The notes under the pieces were generated by a model that saw only the letters and a list, made by a program, of their open reading frames with translations, ran no database searches and was not told where the DNA came from. Shown here piece after piece: positions 23,574-35,235 of a stretch of 64,000 nucleotides of DNA. The DNA is from Ehretia macrophylla (lineage: Eukaryota > Streptophyta > Magnoliopsida > Boraginales > Ehretiaceae): positions 1,708,501 to 1,772,500 of the forward strand of contig CM075780.1 of the NCBI GenBank assembly GCA_037974665.1, in the 5' to 3' direction. The translations under genes were made by a program, and so were the position numbers. Positions within the stretch are counted from its first letter, which is position 1, and the number at the start of each line of letters is the position of its first letter.

Positions 23574-24131
23574 ATCATGTTGAGGGCACAATTGCTTTAT
23601 GTGTTAACGGTTCACCGTCGCAGCCCAGAAAGATGGCCCATTCAAAAGGCCCAATGGGCTTAACGACAACCCATCCACTTCAACAACGCAGCATTCTCGC
23701 AAGACGTGATATCGACACGTTGTAGGGCCCTCTGATGTCCCGCGAGTCAGGTTGTCATCCTTTTAACAGTTCACGACGTACGATCCGGGACAGAAAAACA
23801 TTGCAAAAGAAGAAAAGTAGCCTGAAACTGATGAAAACGTTCTATTTTGGGCTCCAAAAACTGGGCACAGCGAGCAATATGGCTGCCCCTGTCGTAGAGC
23901 TCTCAGAGAGCTTTGCAACGATATGTTGTGCGCCGCATAACTCTTTACGGATCAAAAGTTATGGGCACCAGAGCGACGGAGACCTGGTGACAAACCCTTC
24001 ACCCTCGGTTTGCGGGCCCAGCCTCTACGTGAAACGAAGTTGTCTTGCCCAATGTTCCGTGGGATTCGGTAATAGAGATTTGGTGGATAAAGTATCTTGG
24101 CAACCCTCACCAGGGCAAAATAAATTGAAAA

Positions 24132-24251
24132 GGGGGTGCAACACGAGGACATCCCAGGGGGTCACCCATCCTAGTACTACATTCGCCCAAGCACGCTTAA
24201 CTTCGGAGTTCCGATATGATCTGGTGCATTTGTGCTGGTATGATCGCACCC
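24132..24251 (-). rRNA. 5S rRNA: 5S rRNA gene, copy 11 (diverged)
   Basis: About eight differences: CATC, ACATTCG, TTCCGATATGATCT, CATTTG. TATA-like block lost (TACATGTAGG). Closely matched by copy 33 in block 2. Confidence 0.91.
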
Positions 24252-24808
24252 GTCATGTTGAGGGCACAATTCCTACATGTATTAACGGTTCACAATCCCA
24301 GCCTAGAGAGATGGCCCCGTCAAAAGGCCCAATGGGCTTAACGACAACCCATCTGCTTCAACAATGCAGCATCCTCGCAAGACGTGATATCGACACGTTG
24401 TAGGGCCCTCTGATGTCCCGCAAGTCAGGTTGTCGTCCTTTTAACAGTTCTCGACGTATGATCCGGGACGGAAAAACATTGCAAAAGACGAAAAGTGGCC
24501 TGAAATTGATGAAAACGTTCAATTTTGGGCCCCAAAAATGGGCAAAGCGAGCAAGCTGTCTGCCCCCATCGTAGAGCTCTCAGAGAGCTTTGCAACTGTA
24601 TGCTGTGCGCCGCGTAACTCCTTACGGATCAAAAGTTATGGGCACCGGTGCGACGGAGACCTGGTTACAAACCCTACGCCCTCGGTTTGCAAGCCCAGCC
24701 TCTACATGAAGCGATGTTGTCTTGCCCAATGTTCCGTGGGATTCTGTAATAGAGATTTGGTGGATAAAGTATCTTGGCAACCCTAACCAGGGCAAAAAAA
24801 ATTGAAAA

Positions 24809-24928
24809 GGGGGTGCAACACGAGGACATCCAAGGGGGTCACCCATCATAATACTACTCTCGCCCAAGCACGCTTATATTCGGAGTTCTGATGGGATCCG
24901 GTGCATTAGTGCTGGTATGATCGCACCC
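24809..24928 (-). rRNA. 5S rRNA: 5S rRNA gene, copy 12 (A-box variant, duplication junction)
   Basis: TATATT class with CATCCAAGG. The junction between duplicated blocks A and B falls inside this gene at about 24827. Confidence 0.92.
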
Positions 24929-25484
24929 GTCATGTTGATGGCACAATTGCTTTATGTGTTAACGGTTCACCGTCCCAACCCAGAAAGATTGCCCATTCAA
25001 AAGGCCCAATGGGCTTAACGACAACCCATCCACTTCAACAACGCAGCATCCTCGCAAGACGTGATATCGACACGTTGTAGGGCCCTCTGATGTCCCGCGA
25101 GTTAGGTTGTCGCCCTTTTAACAATTCACGACGTACGATCCGGGACAGAAAAACATTGCAAAAGAAGAAAAGTGGCCTGAAACTGTTGAAAACATTCGAT
25201 TTTGGCTCCAAAAATGGGCACAGCGAGCAAGCTGGCTGTCCCCGTCGTAGAGCTCTTAGCGTTCTTTGTAACGGTATGCTGTGCACCGCGAAACTCCTTA
25301 CGGACCAAAAGTTATGGGCACCGGAGCGACGGAGACCTGGTCACAAACCCTACGCCCTCGGTTTGCGAGCTGAGCCTCTACGTGAAGCGATGTTGTCTTG
25401 CCCAATGTTCCGTGGGATTCGGTAATAGAGATTTGGTGGATAAAGTATCTTGGCAACCCTAACCAGGGCAAAAAAAATTGAAAA

Positions 25485-25604
25485 GGGGGTGCAACACGAG
25501 GACATCCCAGCGGGTCACCCATCATAATACTACTCTCGCCCAAGCACGCTTATATTCGGAGTTCTGATGGGATCCGGTGCATTAGTGCTGGTATGATCGC
25601 ACCC
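25485..25604 (-). rRNA. 5S rRNA: 5S rRNA gene, copy 13
   Basis: Identical to copy 6, 4730 bp away (block B counterpart). Confidence 0.92.
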
Positions 25605-26162
25605 GTCATGTTGAGGGCACGATTGCTTTATGTGTTAACGGTTCACCGTCCCAGCCCAGAAAGATGGCCCATTCAGAAGGCCCAACGGTCTTAACGATAA
25701 CCCATCCACTTCAACAATGTAGCATCCTCGCAAGACGTGATATCAACACGTTGTTGGGCCCTCTGATGTCCCGCGAGTCAGGTTGTCGTCCTTTAAACAG
25801 TTCACGACGTACGATCCGAGAGGGAAAAATAGAGCAAAAGAAGAAAATTGGCCTGAAACTGATGAAAATGTTCAATTTTGGGCTCCAAAAACTGGGCACA
25901 GCGAGCAATATGGCTGCCCCTGTCGTAGAGCTCTCAGAGAGCTTTGCAACGATATGTTGTGCGCCGCGTAACTCTTTACGGATCAAAAGTTATGGGCACC
26001 GGAGCGACGGAGACCTGGTGACAAACCCTACACCCTCGGTTTGCTAGCCCAGCCTCTACGTGAAATGAAGTTGTCTTGCCCAATGTTCCGTGGGATTCGG
26101 TAATAGAGATTTCGTGGATAAAGTATCTTGGCAACCCTAACCAGGGCAAAAAAAATTGAAAA

Positions 26163-26282
26163 GGGGGTGCAACACGAGGACATCCCAGGGGGTCACCCAT
26201 CCTAGTACTACTTTCGCCCAAGCACGCTTAACTTCGGAGTTCTGATGTGATCTAGTGCATTTGTGCTGGTATGATCGCACCC
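26163..26282 (-). rRNA. 5S rRNA: 5S rRNA gene, copy 14
   Basis: Identical to copy 7 (block B counterpart). Confidence 0.92.
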
Positions 26283-26843
26283 GTCTTGTTGAGGGCACAA
26301 TTCCTACATGTGTTAACGGTTCACAATCCCAGCTTAGAGAGATGGCCCAGTCAAAAGGCCCAATGGGCTTAACGACAACCCATCTACTTCAACAATGCAG
26401 CATCCTCGCAAGACGTGATATCGACATGTTGTAGGGCCCTCTGATGTCCCGCGAGTCACGTTGTCGTCCTTTTAACAGTTCACGACGTACGATCCGGGAC
26501 CGAAAAACATTGCAAAAGACGAAAAGTGTCCTGAAACTGATGAAAACATTCAATTTTGGGCCCCAAAAATAGGCAAACCGAGCAAGCTTTTTGCCCCCAT
26601 CGTAGAGCTCTCAGAGAGCTTTGCAACGGTATGTTGTGTGCCGTGTAACTCCTTACGGATCAAAAGTTATGGGCACCGGAGCGACGGAGACCTGGTCACA
26701 AACCCTACGCCCTCGGTTTGCGAGCCCAGCCTCTACATGAAGCGATGTTGTCTTGCCCAATGTTCCGTGGGATTCTGTAATAGAGATTTGGTGGATAAAA
26801 TATCTTGGCAACCCTAACCATGGCAAAAAAAAAAAATTGAAAA

Positions 26844-26963
26844 GGGGGTGCAATACGAGGACTTCCTAGGGGGTTACCCATCCTAGTACTATTCTCGCCC
26901 AAGCACGCTTAACTTCCGAGTTCTGATTGGATCCAGTGCATTAGTGCTGGTATAATCGCACAC
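26844..26963 (-). rRNA. 5S rRNA: 5S rRNA gene, copy 15 (diverged)
   Basis: Identical to copy 8 (block B counterpart), including the lengthened A-run. Confidence 0.91.
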
Positions 26964-27505
26964 GTCATGTTGAGGGCACAATTCCTATATGTGTTAACTT
27001 TTCACAGTCCCAGCCCAGAGAGATGGCCCATTCAAAAGGCCCAATGGGCTTAACGACAACCCATCCACTTCAACAACGCAGCATCCTTGCAAGACGTGAA
27101 ATCGACACGTTGTAGGGCCCTCTGATGTCCCGCGAGTTAGGTTGTCGTCCATTTAACAGTTCACGGCGTACGATCCGGTACGGAAAAATATTACAAAAGA
27201 TGAAAAGTGGCATGAAACTGATGAAAACGTTCAATTTTGGGCCCCAAAAATGGGCACAACGAGCAAGCTGGCTACCCCCGTCGTAGAGCTCTCAGAGAGA
27301 TTTGCAACGGTATGCTGTGCACCGCGTAACTCCTTACGGATCAAAAGTTATGGGCACCGGAGCGACGGAGACCTGGTCACAAAACCTACGCCGTCGGTTT
27401 GCGAGCCCAGCCTCTACGTGAAGCGATGTTGTCTCGTCCAATGTTCCGTGGGATTCAGTAATAGAGAATTGGTGGATAAAGTATCTTGGCAAAAAAAATT
27501 GAAAA

Positions 27506-27625
27506 GGGGGTGCAGCACGAGGACTTCACAGGGGGTCACCCATCCTAATACTACTCTCGCCCAAGCACGCTTAACTTTGGAGTTCTGATGTGATCCAGTG
27601 AATTAGTGCTGGTATGATCGCACCC
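27506..27625 (-). rRNA. 5S rRNA: 5S rRNA gene, copy 16 (diverged)
   Basis: Identical to copy 9, sharing its 14-bp spacer deletion. Confidence 0.91.
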
Positions 27626-28183
27626 GTCATGTTGAGGGCACATTTCCTACAAGTGTTAACGGTTCACAGTACCAGACTAGAGAGATGGCCCATTCAGAAG
27701 GCCCAACGGTCTTAACGACAACCCATCCGCTTCAACAATGCAGCATCCTCGCAAGACGTGATATCGACACATTGTAGGGCCCTCTGATGTCCCGCGAGTC
27801 AGGTTGTCGTCTTTTTAACAGTTCACGACGTATGATCCGAGAGGGAAAAACAGAGCAAAAGAAGAAAATTGGCCTGAAACTGATGAAAATGTTCAATTTT
27901 GGGCTCCAAAAACCGGGCACAACGAGCAATATGGCTGCCCCTGTCGTCGAGCTCTCAGAGAGCTTTGCAACGATATGTTGTGCGCCGCGTAACTCTTTAT
28001 GGATCAAAAGTTATGGGCACCAGAGCGACAGAGACCTGGTGACAAACCCTATGCCCTCGGTTTGCCGGCCCAACCTCTACGTGAAGCGAAGTTGTCTTGC
28101 CCAATGTTCTGTGGGAATCGGTAATAGAGATTTGGTGGATAAAGTATCTTGGCAACACTAACCAGGGCAAAAAAAATTGAAAA

Positions 28184-28303
28184 GGGGGTGCAACACGAGG
28201 ACATCGCAGGGGGTCACCCATCATAATACTACTCTCGCCCAAGCACGCTTATATTCGGAGTTCTGATGGGATCCGGTGCATTAGTGCTGGTATGATCGCA
28301 CCC
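28184..28303 (-). rRNA. 5S rRNA: 5S rRNA gene, copy 17 (A-box variant)
   Basis: Identical to copy 10. The base just upstream (28304) differs from its counterpart at 23574. Confidence 0.92.
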
Positions 28304-28861
28304 GTCATGTTGAGGGCACAATTGCTTTATGTGTTAACGGTTCACCGTCGCAGCCCAGAAAGATGGCCCATTCAAAAGGCCCAATGGGCTTAACGACAAC
28401 CCATCCACTTCAACAACGCAGCATTCTCGCAAGACGTGATATCGACACGTTGTAGGGCCCTCTGATGTCCCGCGAGTCAGGTTGTCATCCTTTTAACAGT
28501 TCACGACGTACGATCCGGGACAGAAAAACATTGCAAAAGAAGAAAAGTAGCCTGAAACTGATGAAAACGTTCTATTTTGGGCTCCAAAAACTGGGCACAG
28601 CGAGCAATATGGCTGCCCCTGTCGTAGAGCTCTCAGAGAGCTTTGCAACGATATGTTGTGCGCCGCATAACTCTTTACGGATCAAAAGTTATGGGCACCA
28701 GAGCGACGGAGACCTGGTGACAAACCCTTCACCCTCGGTTTGCGGGCCCAGCCTCTACGTGAAACGAAGTTGTCTTGCCCAATGTTCCGTGGGATTCGGT
28801 AATAGAGATTTGGTGGATAAAGTATCTTGGCAACCCTCACCAGGGCAAAATAAATTGAAAA

Positions 28862-28981
28862 GGGGGTGCAACACGAGGACATCCCAGGGGGTCACCCATC
28901 CTAGTACTACATTCGCCCAAGCACGCTTAACTTCGGAGTTCCGATATGATCTGGTGCATTTGTGCTGGTATGATCGCACCC
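28862..28981 (-). rRNA. 5S rRNA: 5S rRNA gene, copy 18 (diverged)
   Basis: Identical to copy 11 (block B counterpart). Confidence 0.91.
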
Positions 28982-29538
28982 GTCATGTTGAGGGCACAAT
29001 TCCTACATGTATTAACGGTTCACAATCCCAGCCTAGAGAGATGGCCCCGTCAAAAGGCCCAATGGGCTTAACGACAACCCATCTGCTTCAACAATGCAGC
29101 ATCCTCGCAAGACGTGATATCGACACGTTGTAGGGCCCTCTGATGTCCCGCAAGTCAGGTTGTCGTCCTTTTAACAGTTCTCGACGTATGATCCGGGACG
29201 GAAAAACATTGCAAAAGACGAAAAGTGGCCTGAAATTGATGAAAACGTTCAATTTTGGGCCCCAAAAATGGGCAAAGCGAGCAAGCTGTCTGCCCCCATC
29301 GTAGAGCTCTCAGAGAGCTTTGCAACTGTATGCTGTGCGCCGCGTAACTCCTTACGGATCAAAAGTTATGGGCACCGGTGCGACGGAGACCTGGTTACAA
29401 ACCCTACGCCCTCGGTTTGCAAGCCCAGCCTCTACATGAAGCGATGTTGTCTTGCCCAATGTTCCGTGGGATTCTGTAATAGAGATTTGGTGGATAAAGT
29501 ATCTTGGCAACCCTAACCAGGGCAAAAAAAATTGAAAA

Positions 29539-29658
29539 GGGGGTGCAACACGAGGACTTCCCAGGGGGTTATCCATCCTAGTACTACTCTCGCCCAAGCA
29601 CGCTTAACTTCTGTGTTCTGATGGGATCCAGTGCATTAGTGCTGGTATGATCGCACAC
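29539..29658 (-). rRNA. 5S rRNA: 5S rRNA gene, copy 19
   Basis: About six differences: GTTATCC for GTCACCC (C box), CTGTG for CGGAG, CCAG, and CAC for CCC at the first bases. Block B ends within it at about 29557. CATATAGG upstream. Confidence 0.92.
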
Positions 29659-30193
29659 GTCATGTTGAGGGCACAATTCCTATATGTGTTAACATTTCGC
29701 AGTCCCAGCCCAGAGAGATGGCCCATTCAAAAGGCCCAATAGGCTTAACGACAACCCATCCACTTCAACAACGCAGCATCCTCGCAAGACGTGAAATCGA
29801 CACATTGTAGGGCCCTCTGATGTCCCGCGAGTCAGGTTGTCGTCCTTTTAACAGTTCACGGCGTACGATCCGGGACGGAAAATATTGCAAAAGATGAAAA
29901 CGTTTGATTTTGGGCCCCAAAAATGGGCACAACGAGCAAGCTGGCTACCCTCGTCGTAGAGCTCTCAGAGAGCTTTGCAACGGTATGCTGTGCACTGCGT
30001 AACTCCTTACGGATCAAAAGTTATGGGCACCGGAGCGACGGAGACCTGGTCACAAACCCTACGCCCTCGGTTTGCGAGCCCAGCCTCTACGTGAAGCAAT
30101 GTTGTCTCGTCCAATGTTCCGTGGGATTCAGTAATAGAGATTTGGTGGATAAAGTATCTTGGCAACCCTAACCAGGGCAAAAAAAATTGAAAA

Positions 30194-30313
30194 TGGGGTG
30201 CAACACGAGGACTTCCCTGGGGGTCACCCATCCTAGTACTACTCTCGCCCAAGCACGCTTAACTTTCGAGTTCTAGTGGGATTCGGTACATTAGTACTGG
30301 TATGATCGCACCC
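30194..30313 (-). rRNA. 5S rRNA: 5S rRNA gene, copy 20 (diverged, next to solo LTR)
   Basis: About nine differences: TGGGG, CCCTGG, TTTCGAG, CTAGTGGG, ATTCGG, GTACAT, GTACT. Its spacer has a 21-bp deletion between two GATGAAAA copies near 29895. The solo LTR begins 50 bp upstream of its first base. Confidence 0.91.
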
Positions 30314-30358
30314 GTCATGTTGAGGGCACAACTCCTATATGTGTTAACAGTTCACAGT

Positions 30359-30363
30359 CTCAG
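30359..30363. other. Left target-site duplication of solo LTR (CTCAG)
   Basis: CTCAG immediately left of TGTGAGG and repeated at 33924-33928 right after TGACA. Confidence 0.93.
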
Positions 30364-33300
30364 TGTGAGGCCCGACCTCGATTTGGTTGCGAAACCTAGC
30401 TTCGTGTGCCCTAACCTAGATTTGCGTGCCATGACCTAGGTTTAAGAATTGTGTTCATTTTATGTGCCATACATTGAATTACGTGCATTCATTTAGGGTT
30501 GCGTTCATTTACTTGAAAAAAAACGCGTGTTCGTCTCGTAGATCGTGTCCTACCTCGTAGTGCGTGCCATAGACCTAGGAAAGCGTGCCTTCATGCTAAT
30601 CAAGAAAGCATCTTACATGGAGCACTAGACTATTAAACAATCCTACAAAATCCACTATCAATAAAATAATCCTAATGCAACTCACTAGAAGACGAAATAG
30701 CACCAAACACTAAACATTCTTTATTCTTTATTCTCACCCAAAACCAATGCACCTCAAATTTCACCCTTATTATAATCTAAAATGCATTAAATAGAATCTG
30801 AATTTTCAGCAATTGCAAGCCCTTTGGCCGGCCATACCATGTTCTGGAGCAAAAAATTTGAGCAACATAATTTATTCATGCATGCTTGAGACAAGTCTTC
30901 ACATTGTCATACCTTTTACTTGCATCAAAGCCACACTTTGCTAAACACTAAGCCACCATCTCGGCCACATCACCATTTTCCACTAACAATTCAAACAACA
31001 CACCAAAGACAACACAAAAATCAGAATTTTGCAAGGCCAATAGCCGACCAAGTGCTCAAACATTCATTTCCCTTTCATTTCTCTTTCTTTTCTCTCAATT
31101 CCCTCTCATTTCTCTCTCTCTCTCGGCCCTAGCTGCACATTACTACTTCCATATCTTCTCTTCCTCACAACATAGTTAATCAAGTCAAGCAACCATCAAG
31201 AAAGTCGAAGCAAGCCAGCTAGAGTTCAAAAATTCTCATGCATGTGCTTTGAAGACTTCTAATCGGCCTAGGTGAGCTTCTTGACATCCATTTCTTTTCT
31301 TCATGTTTTAACCTCATGCATGTGCTAAGAGATTGATCATTAAGCTAGGAAAAATAGAGAAAAACTAGTGGGGATTTCGGCTAAGCAAGGGAAAGGAGAA
31401 GATTTGAACTTCAACAAGGGTTTCGAGCATCTTTTGGTTGATTGCTAAGGTGAGGGTTAAAACCTTTTGAAAACTCTTCAAAAATTCACATGCATGCTCA
31501 TAAATGTGTGTATTTGCTTCTGTACTTGAGCTATATGGTCGTTCATAAGCTTAAACAACCATGCATGGCAAGATCTTGGCTTGAAATTGATGCTAGGTGA
31601 AGTCGAAATTGTTGACAGCTCTCTGACCAGTCTGTTCGAGGTACGTTTAGCTAGGAAAATGATGTTGAAAATGCTTTAAAATTGGTAGGTGACTAGTTTG
31701 GACAGTTTTGAACATTGTTCCCAGAAATAGGCCGAAGCTAATTTCGACTCTAAGGTCCTCAAAATGGAAAATCTTTAAAATGTGACCAAATCTGGAAATC
31801 AGGAAAAATGAAGCAGGTTTTGGCAGATGCACTGACCTTGTGGAACGAACCATATTTGACTTAATAAATGATGTCCAAAATGCATGAAATTTGGTGTTCT
31901 GATAGATTTTTCGGTTCTGGACAATTTTTTCAGAAATGGACCAAGGTTAAAACTGACCCTAAGGACCTCAAAAACGTCAATTATGGAAATGTGTGCAAAT
32001 CTGGACAGTTTTGTGCTACCTCACTGTTTCGGCTATAACTAACGATTCTGAACTCCAATTGATGCAAGGTTTGTTTCTGATTTTAGTTAACTTCTTAAGC
32101 TTTAATTTGAAATCTTATTCACTGAATTTGGAGATTGTTTGATTATCCTATTGATTGTGAGAAAACAGCCTATTGCAGTAAAGGTTTCATTTAGCTACAT
32201 GCTTGGAAAATTGTTGTAACTTCTCTTGGGGTACTAATTGTGTGGAAATGTGGTGTTGGGATGTTATGTGGACTGTTTTGAGCACTTGAGGATGTTGAAT
32301 TAAATGATGCATGACTTGAGAATGATCTTGAGAGGACTTAGGGTTTTAATCACACGATTAAGCATGAAACGGAAACCCTAATGACTAGGTAGTCTTGCTA
32401 AGTGTTGATCATTTGGATATTGTGTGGAATTATATGCTTACTAGGCTGCCCGTAATTGTCTTATAACTTTTAATGGGATTTTGACCATTGCATGTTGACA
32501 AATAAGCTTTCCTTGCATCCGAACCCATAAGGATATCATTGCATGTTGAATAATCTTATCACTTGATCACGTGGACTTCTTAATGAGTTATATGGCCTGT
32601 TTTACATGTGTTACATGGCTGCCCGTTTAATTTTCATATAACTCTATATTCCTTTCAAGTGAAATTTCCTGTCTTATCGTGCCCTGCTTGTTTATCTGTC
32701 AATGTGCAATCTTATGACTGTCCGGAGGCAACCTACTTTGTTGTCCTCCTACTGTGATATATTTCCTGTCATGAATGTGCATTGCATACAAGGTTGCAAC
32801 CTTTCATGTTGGCATGGTAGCGATCATGCACACCGGGCGGCATCGGGCTTGCCGGTGCACCCGTGATTACCATGGTCCCATTCCCTCTCTCGCTTGGGGG
32901 CTAGACTTCCTCGGAGAGTTGGGTCATAGGATTTCGGGGTACATCCGGAGTACAGCCACCTGGCGTGTTTGGGGAATGATTTGAAGTCGGCCGCAACAAC
33001 TGATCCTGGAACTGATCTGAGAGCAAAAGCTCACTGTATCCTTTTTAATATGTGTATAAGTACTCTCGCTTGGTTCCTAGAGAACCTCGGGGAGGAAAGA
33101 CCGGTATTCCTGTTCTGTACTTATATTTCTGTTATATTCATGTTTGAAAAAGGGATTTTCATAAGTTGAACAGGAAAATGAGTTTCAAACTTATTTCTCG
33201 TTCCCCCTCGCTGAGTTCATAAGGACTCACCCTCTTTTATCATCTCAGGTAAAGAAGAACAGGTACAGGAACCTGAGGACAATGTGCCTAATGATGAACC

Positions 33301-33923
33301 CCTGGAGTGATTACCTATCTTGTTTGCTTTGCTTGATTATGGCTGCTTGTGATCATTGTGTTACTTGAAAACTATTTCCTTTTATGTTGCTTGATGTCGT
33401 GATGTAAAAGACCCCCGTTGTAATTTGGGGTCTAATTTTGGTTTGTACTTATATTAAGTAGACTGATGCTAGACATAACACTACTATGATCGTTTTGCTC
33501 TTATTACCGCTAGTATCTATCTTAGGTCATGATGCTTTAGCTAAGAACTAAGTCAATGAATTTATTCAATCTTAAACATGTATATTTTGAAACGAGGTCA
33601 AACAAACAAACGAGACATAGTATCATGCTAGGTTATAAAACAAACGGGACATCGAAATAACCAATAGGCAATTCAATTGATGGTAAAATAGTAATCTTGG
33701 TTGGAAATGGAATTGATATGGTAAATTTTGAGGTGTTTAGAGAACTAGGTCAAACCAAAGAGCCCAATTACAACCGTTATGCTACCGATTTTTCAGAAAA
33801 ATTTTGGAGTCTAGGGTAAAACGTTAAGTGCTAAACCTCCTTGAACGACTAAGTACTTGAAAGGACTTGAATGTTTAGATCACACCCTAGTCTAACCTTT
33901 ATAGGCCGGATTGGGGCGTGACA
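30364..33923 (+). mobile_element. Solo LTR (3560 bp) of the same Ty3/gypsy family inside the 5S array
   Basis: Starts TGTGAGG, ends GCGTGACA, matches the element 1 LTR along its length in plus orientation, has no internal region, and is bounded by the perfect CTCAG duplication. It arose by insertion of a full element followed by LTR-LTR recombination. Divergence from the element 1 LTR is concentrated at about 30740-31080 and 32200-33180. Short ORFs inside are not conserved in the other LTRs. Confidence 0.95.
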
Positions 33924-33928
33924 CTCAG
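33924..33928. other. Right target-site duplication of solo LTR (CTCAG)
   Basis: Second CTCAG copy. The 5S spacer resumes in phase at once (CTCAGCCTAGAGAGATGGCC). Confidence 0.93.
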
Positions 33929-34437
33929 CCTAGAGAGATGGCCCATTCAAAAGGCCCAATGGGCTTAACGACAACCCATCCACTTCAACAACGCAACATC
34001 CTCGCAAGACGTGATATCGACACATTGTAGGGCCCTCTGATGTCCCGTGAGTCAGGTTGTCGTCCTTTTAACAGTTCACGACGTACGATCCAGGACGAAA
34101 AAAAAAATTGCAAAAGACGAAAAGTGGCCTGAAAATGATGAAAACGTTCAATTTTGGGCTCCAAAAATGGGCATAGCGAGCAAGATGGCTACCCCCGTCG
34201 TAGAGCTCTCAAATAGCTTTGCAACGATATGCTGTGCACCACGTAACTCCTTACGGATCAAAAGTTATGGGCACCGGAGTGACGGAGACCTGGTCACAAA
34301 CCCTACGCCCTCGGTTTGCTGGCCTAGCCTCTACAAGAAGCGAAGTTGTCTTGCCCAATGTTCCGTGGGATTTAGTAATAGAGATTTGGTGGATAAAGTA
34401 TCTTGGCAACCTTAACCAAGGCAAAAAAAATTGAAAA

Positions 34438-34557
34438 GGGGGTGCAACAAGAGGACTTCCCAAAAGGTCACCCATCCTAGTACTGCTCTCGCCCAAGCAC
34501 GCTTAACTTCGGAGTTCTGATGGGATCCGGTGCATTAGTGCTGGTATGATCGCAGCC
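34438..34557 (-). rRNA. 5S rRNA: 5S rRNA gene, copy 21
   Basis: About six differences: CAACAAGAG, CAAAAGG for CAGGGGG (C box), ACTGCT, and GCC for CCC at the first bases. Upstream block CATAAAGG. Confidence 0.92.
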
Positions 34558-35114
34558 ATCATGTTGAGGGCACAATTCCTTTATGTGTTAACTGTTCAGA
34601 GTCCCAGCTTAGAGAGATGGCCCATTCAAAAGGCCCAATAGGCTTAACGACAACCCATCCACTTCAACAACGCAACATGCTTGCAAGACGTGATATCGAC
34701 ACATTGTAGGGCCCTCTGATGTCTCGCGAGTCAGGTTGTCGTCCTTTTAACAATTCACGACGTACAATCCGGTATGAAAAAACAGAGCAAAAGAAGAAAA
34801 GTGGCCTGAAACTGATGAAAACGTTCGATTTTGGGCTCCCAAAAGGGGTACAGCGAGCATGCTAGCTGCCCCCGTCGTAGAGCTCTCAGTGAGCTTTGTA
34901 ACAGTATGCTGTGCGCCGCGTAACTCCTTACGGATCAAAAGTTATGGGCACCGGAGCGACGGAGACCTGGTCACAAACCCTACGCCCTCGGTTTGCGGGC
35001 CCAGCCTCTACGTGAGGCGATGTTGTCTTGCCTAATGTTCCGTGGGATTCGGTAATAGAGATTTGGTGGATAAAGTATCTTGGCAACCCTAACCAAGGCA
35101 AAAAAAATTGAAAA

Positions 35115-35235
35115 GGGGGTGCAACACGAGGACTTCCCAAGGGGGTCACCCATCCTGGAACTACTCTCGCCCAAGCACGCTTAACTTCGGAGTTCTGATG
35201 GGATCCGGTGCATTAGTGCTGGTATGATCGCACCC
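35115..35235 (-). rRNA. 5S rRNA: 5S rRNA gene, copy 22 (one-base insertion)
   Basis: 121 bp: an extra A before the G-run (CCCAAGGGGG) and CTGGAACT for CTAGTACT. Otherwise consensus. CATAAAGG upstream. Confidence 0.92.

Larger units (their letters stand above)
20098..24827. repeat. Higher-order unit A: seven-monomer block, 4730 bp
   Basis: Repeated at exactly +4730 in 24828-29557. Single-base differences seen (A/B): 20102/24832 C/A, 20209/24939 G/T, 21771/26501 G/C, 21799/26529 G/T, 22449/27179 G/T, 23574/28304 A/G. Both junctions lie inside 5S genes of the A-box variant class. Confidence 0.93.
24828..29557. repeat. Higher-order unit B: second copy of the seven-monomer block
   Basis: Directly adjacent to unit A in the same orientation. 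Similarity falls to ordinary inter-monomer level after 29557, inside copy 19. Confidence 0.93.
16881..30363 (-). repeat. 5S rDNA tandem array, block 1 (20 gene copies)
   Basis: Head-to-tail monomers of about 677 bp: a 120-bp 5S gene on the minus strand plus about 557 bp of spacer. Distances between gene starts are mostly 676-678; exceptions are 681, 662 (about 14-bp spacer deletion, copies 9 and 16) and 655 (21-bp spacer deletion, copy 20). The array begins inside a spacer at about position -70 of an absent gene. Spacers share a GAGAGCT palindrome, AACCCTAA motifs and GGCCCA motifs. No other gene is seen in the spacers. Confidence 0.96.

Noticed and set aside
23735-24403. 222-codon ORF across one 5S monomer, with a copy at 28465-29133
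   Set aside because: It reads through spacer and antisense 5S gene; it is long only because this monomer lost stops, and it recurs because of the block duplication.
16881-30363. CRISPR-like or satellite reading of the regular repeat
   Set aside because: The period (677 bp) and the 120-bp conserved 5S gene with Pol III signals explain the array.
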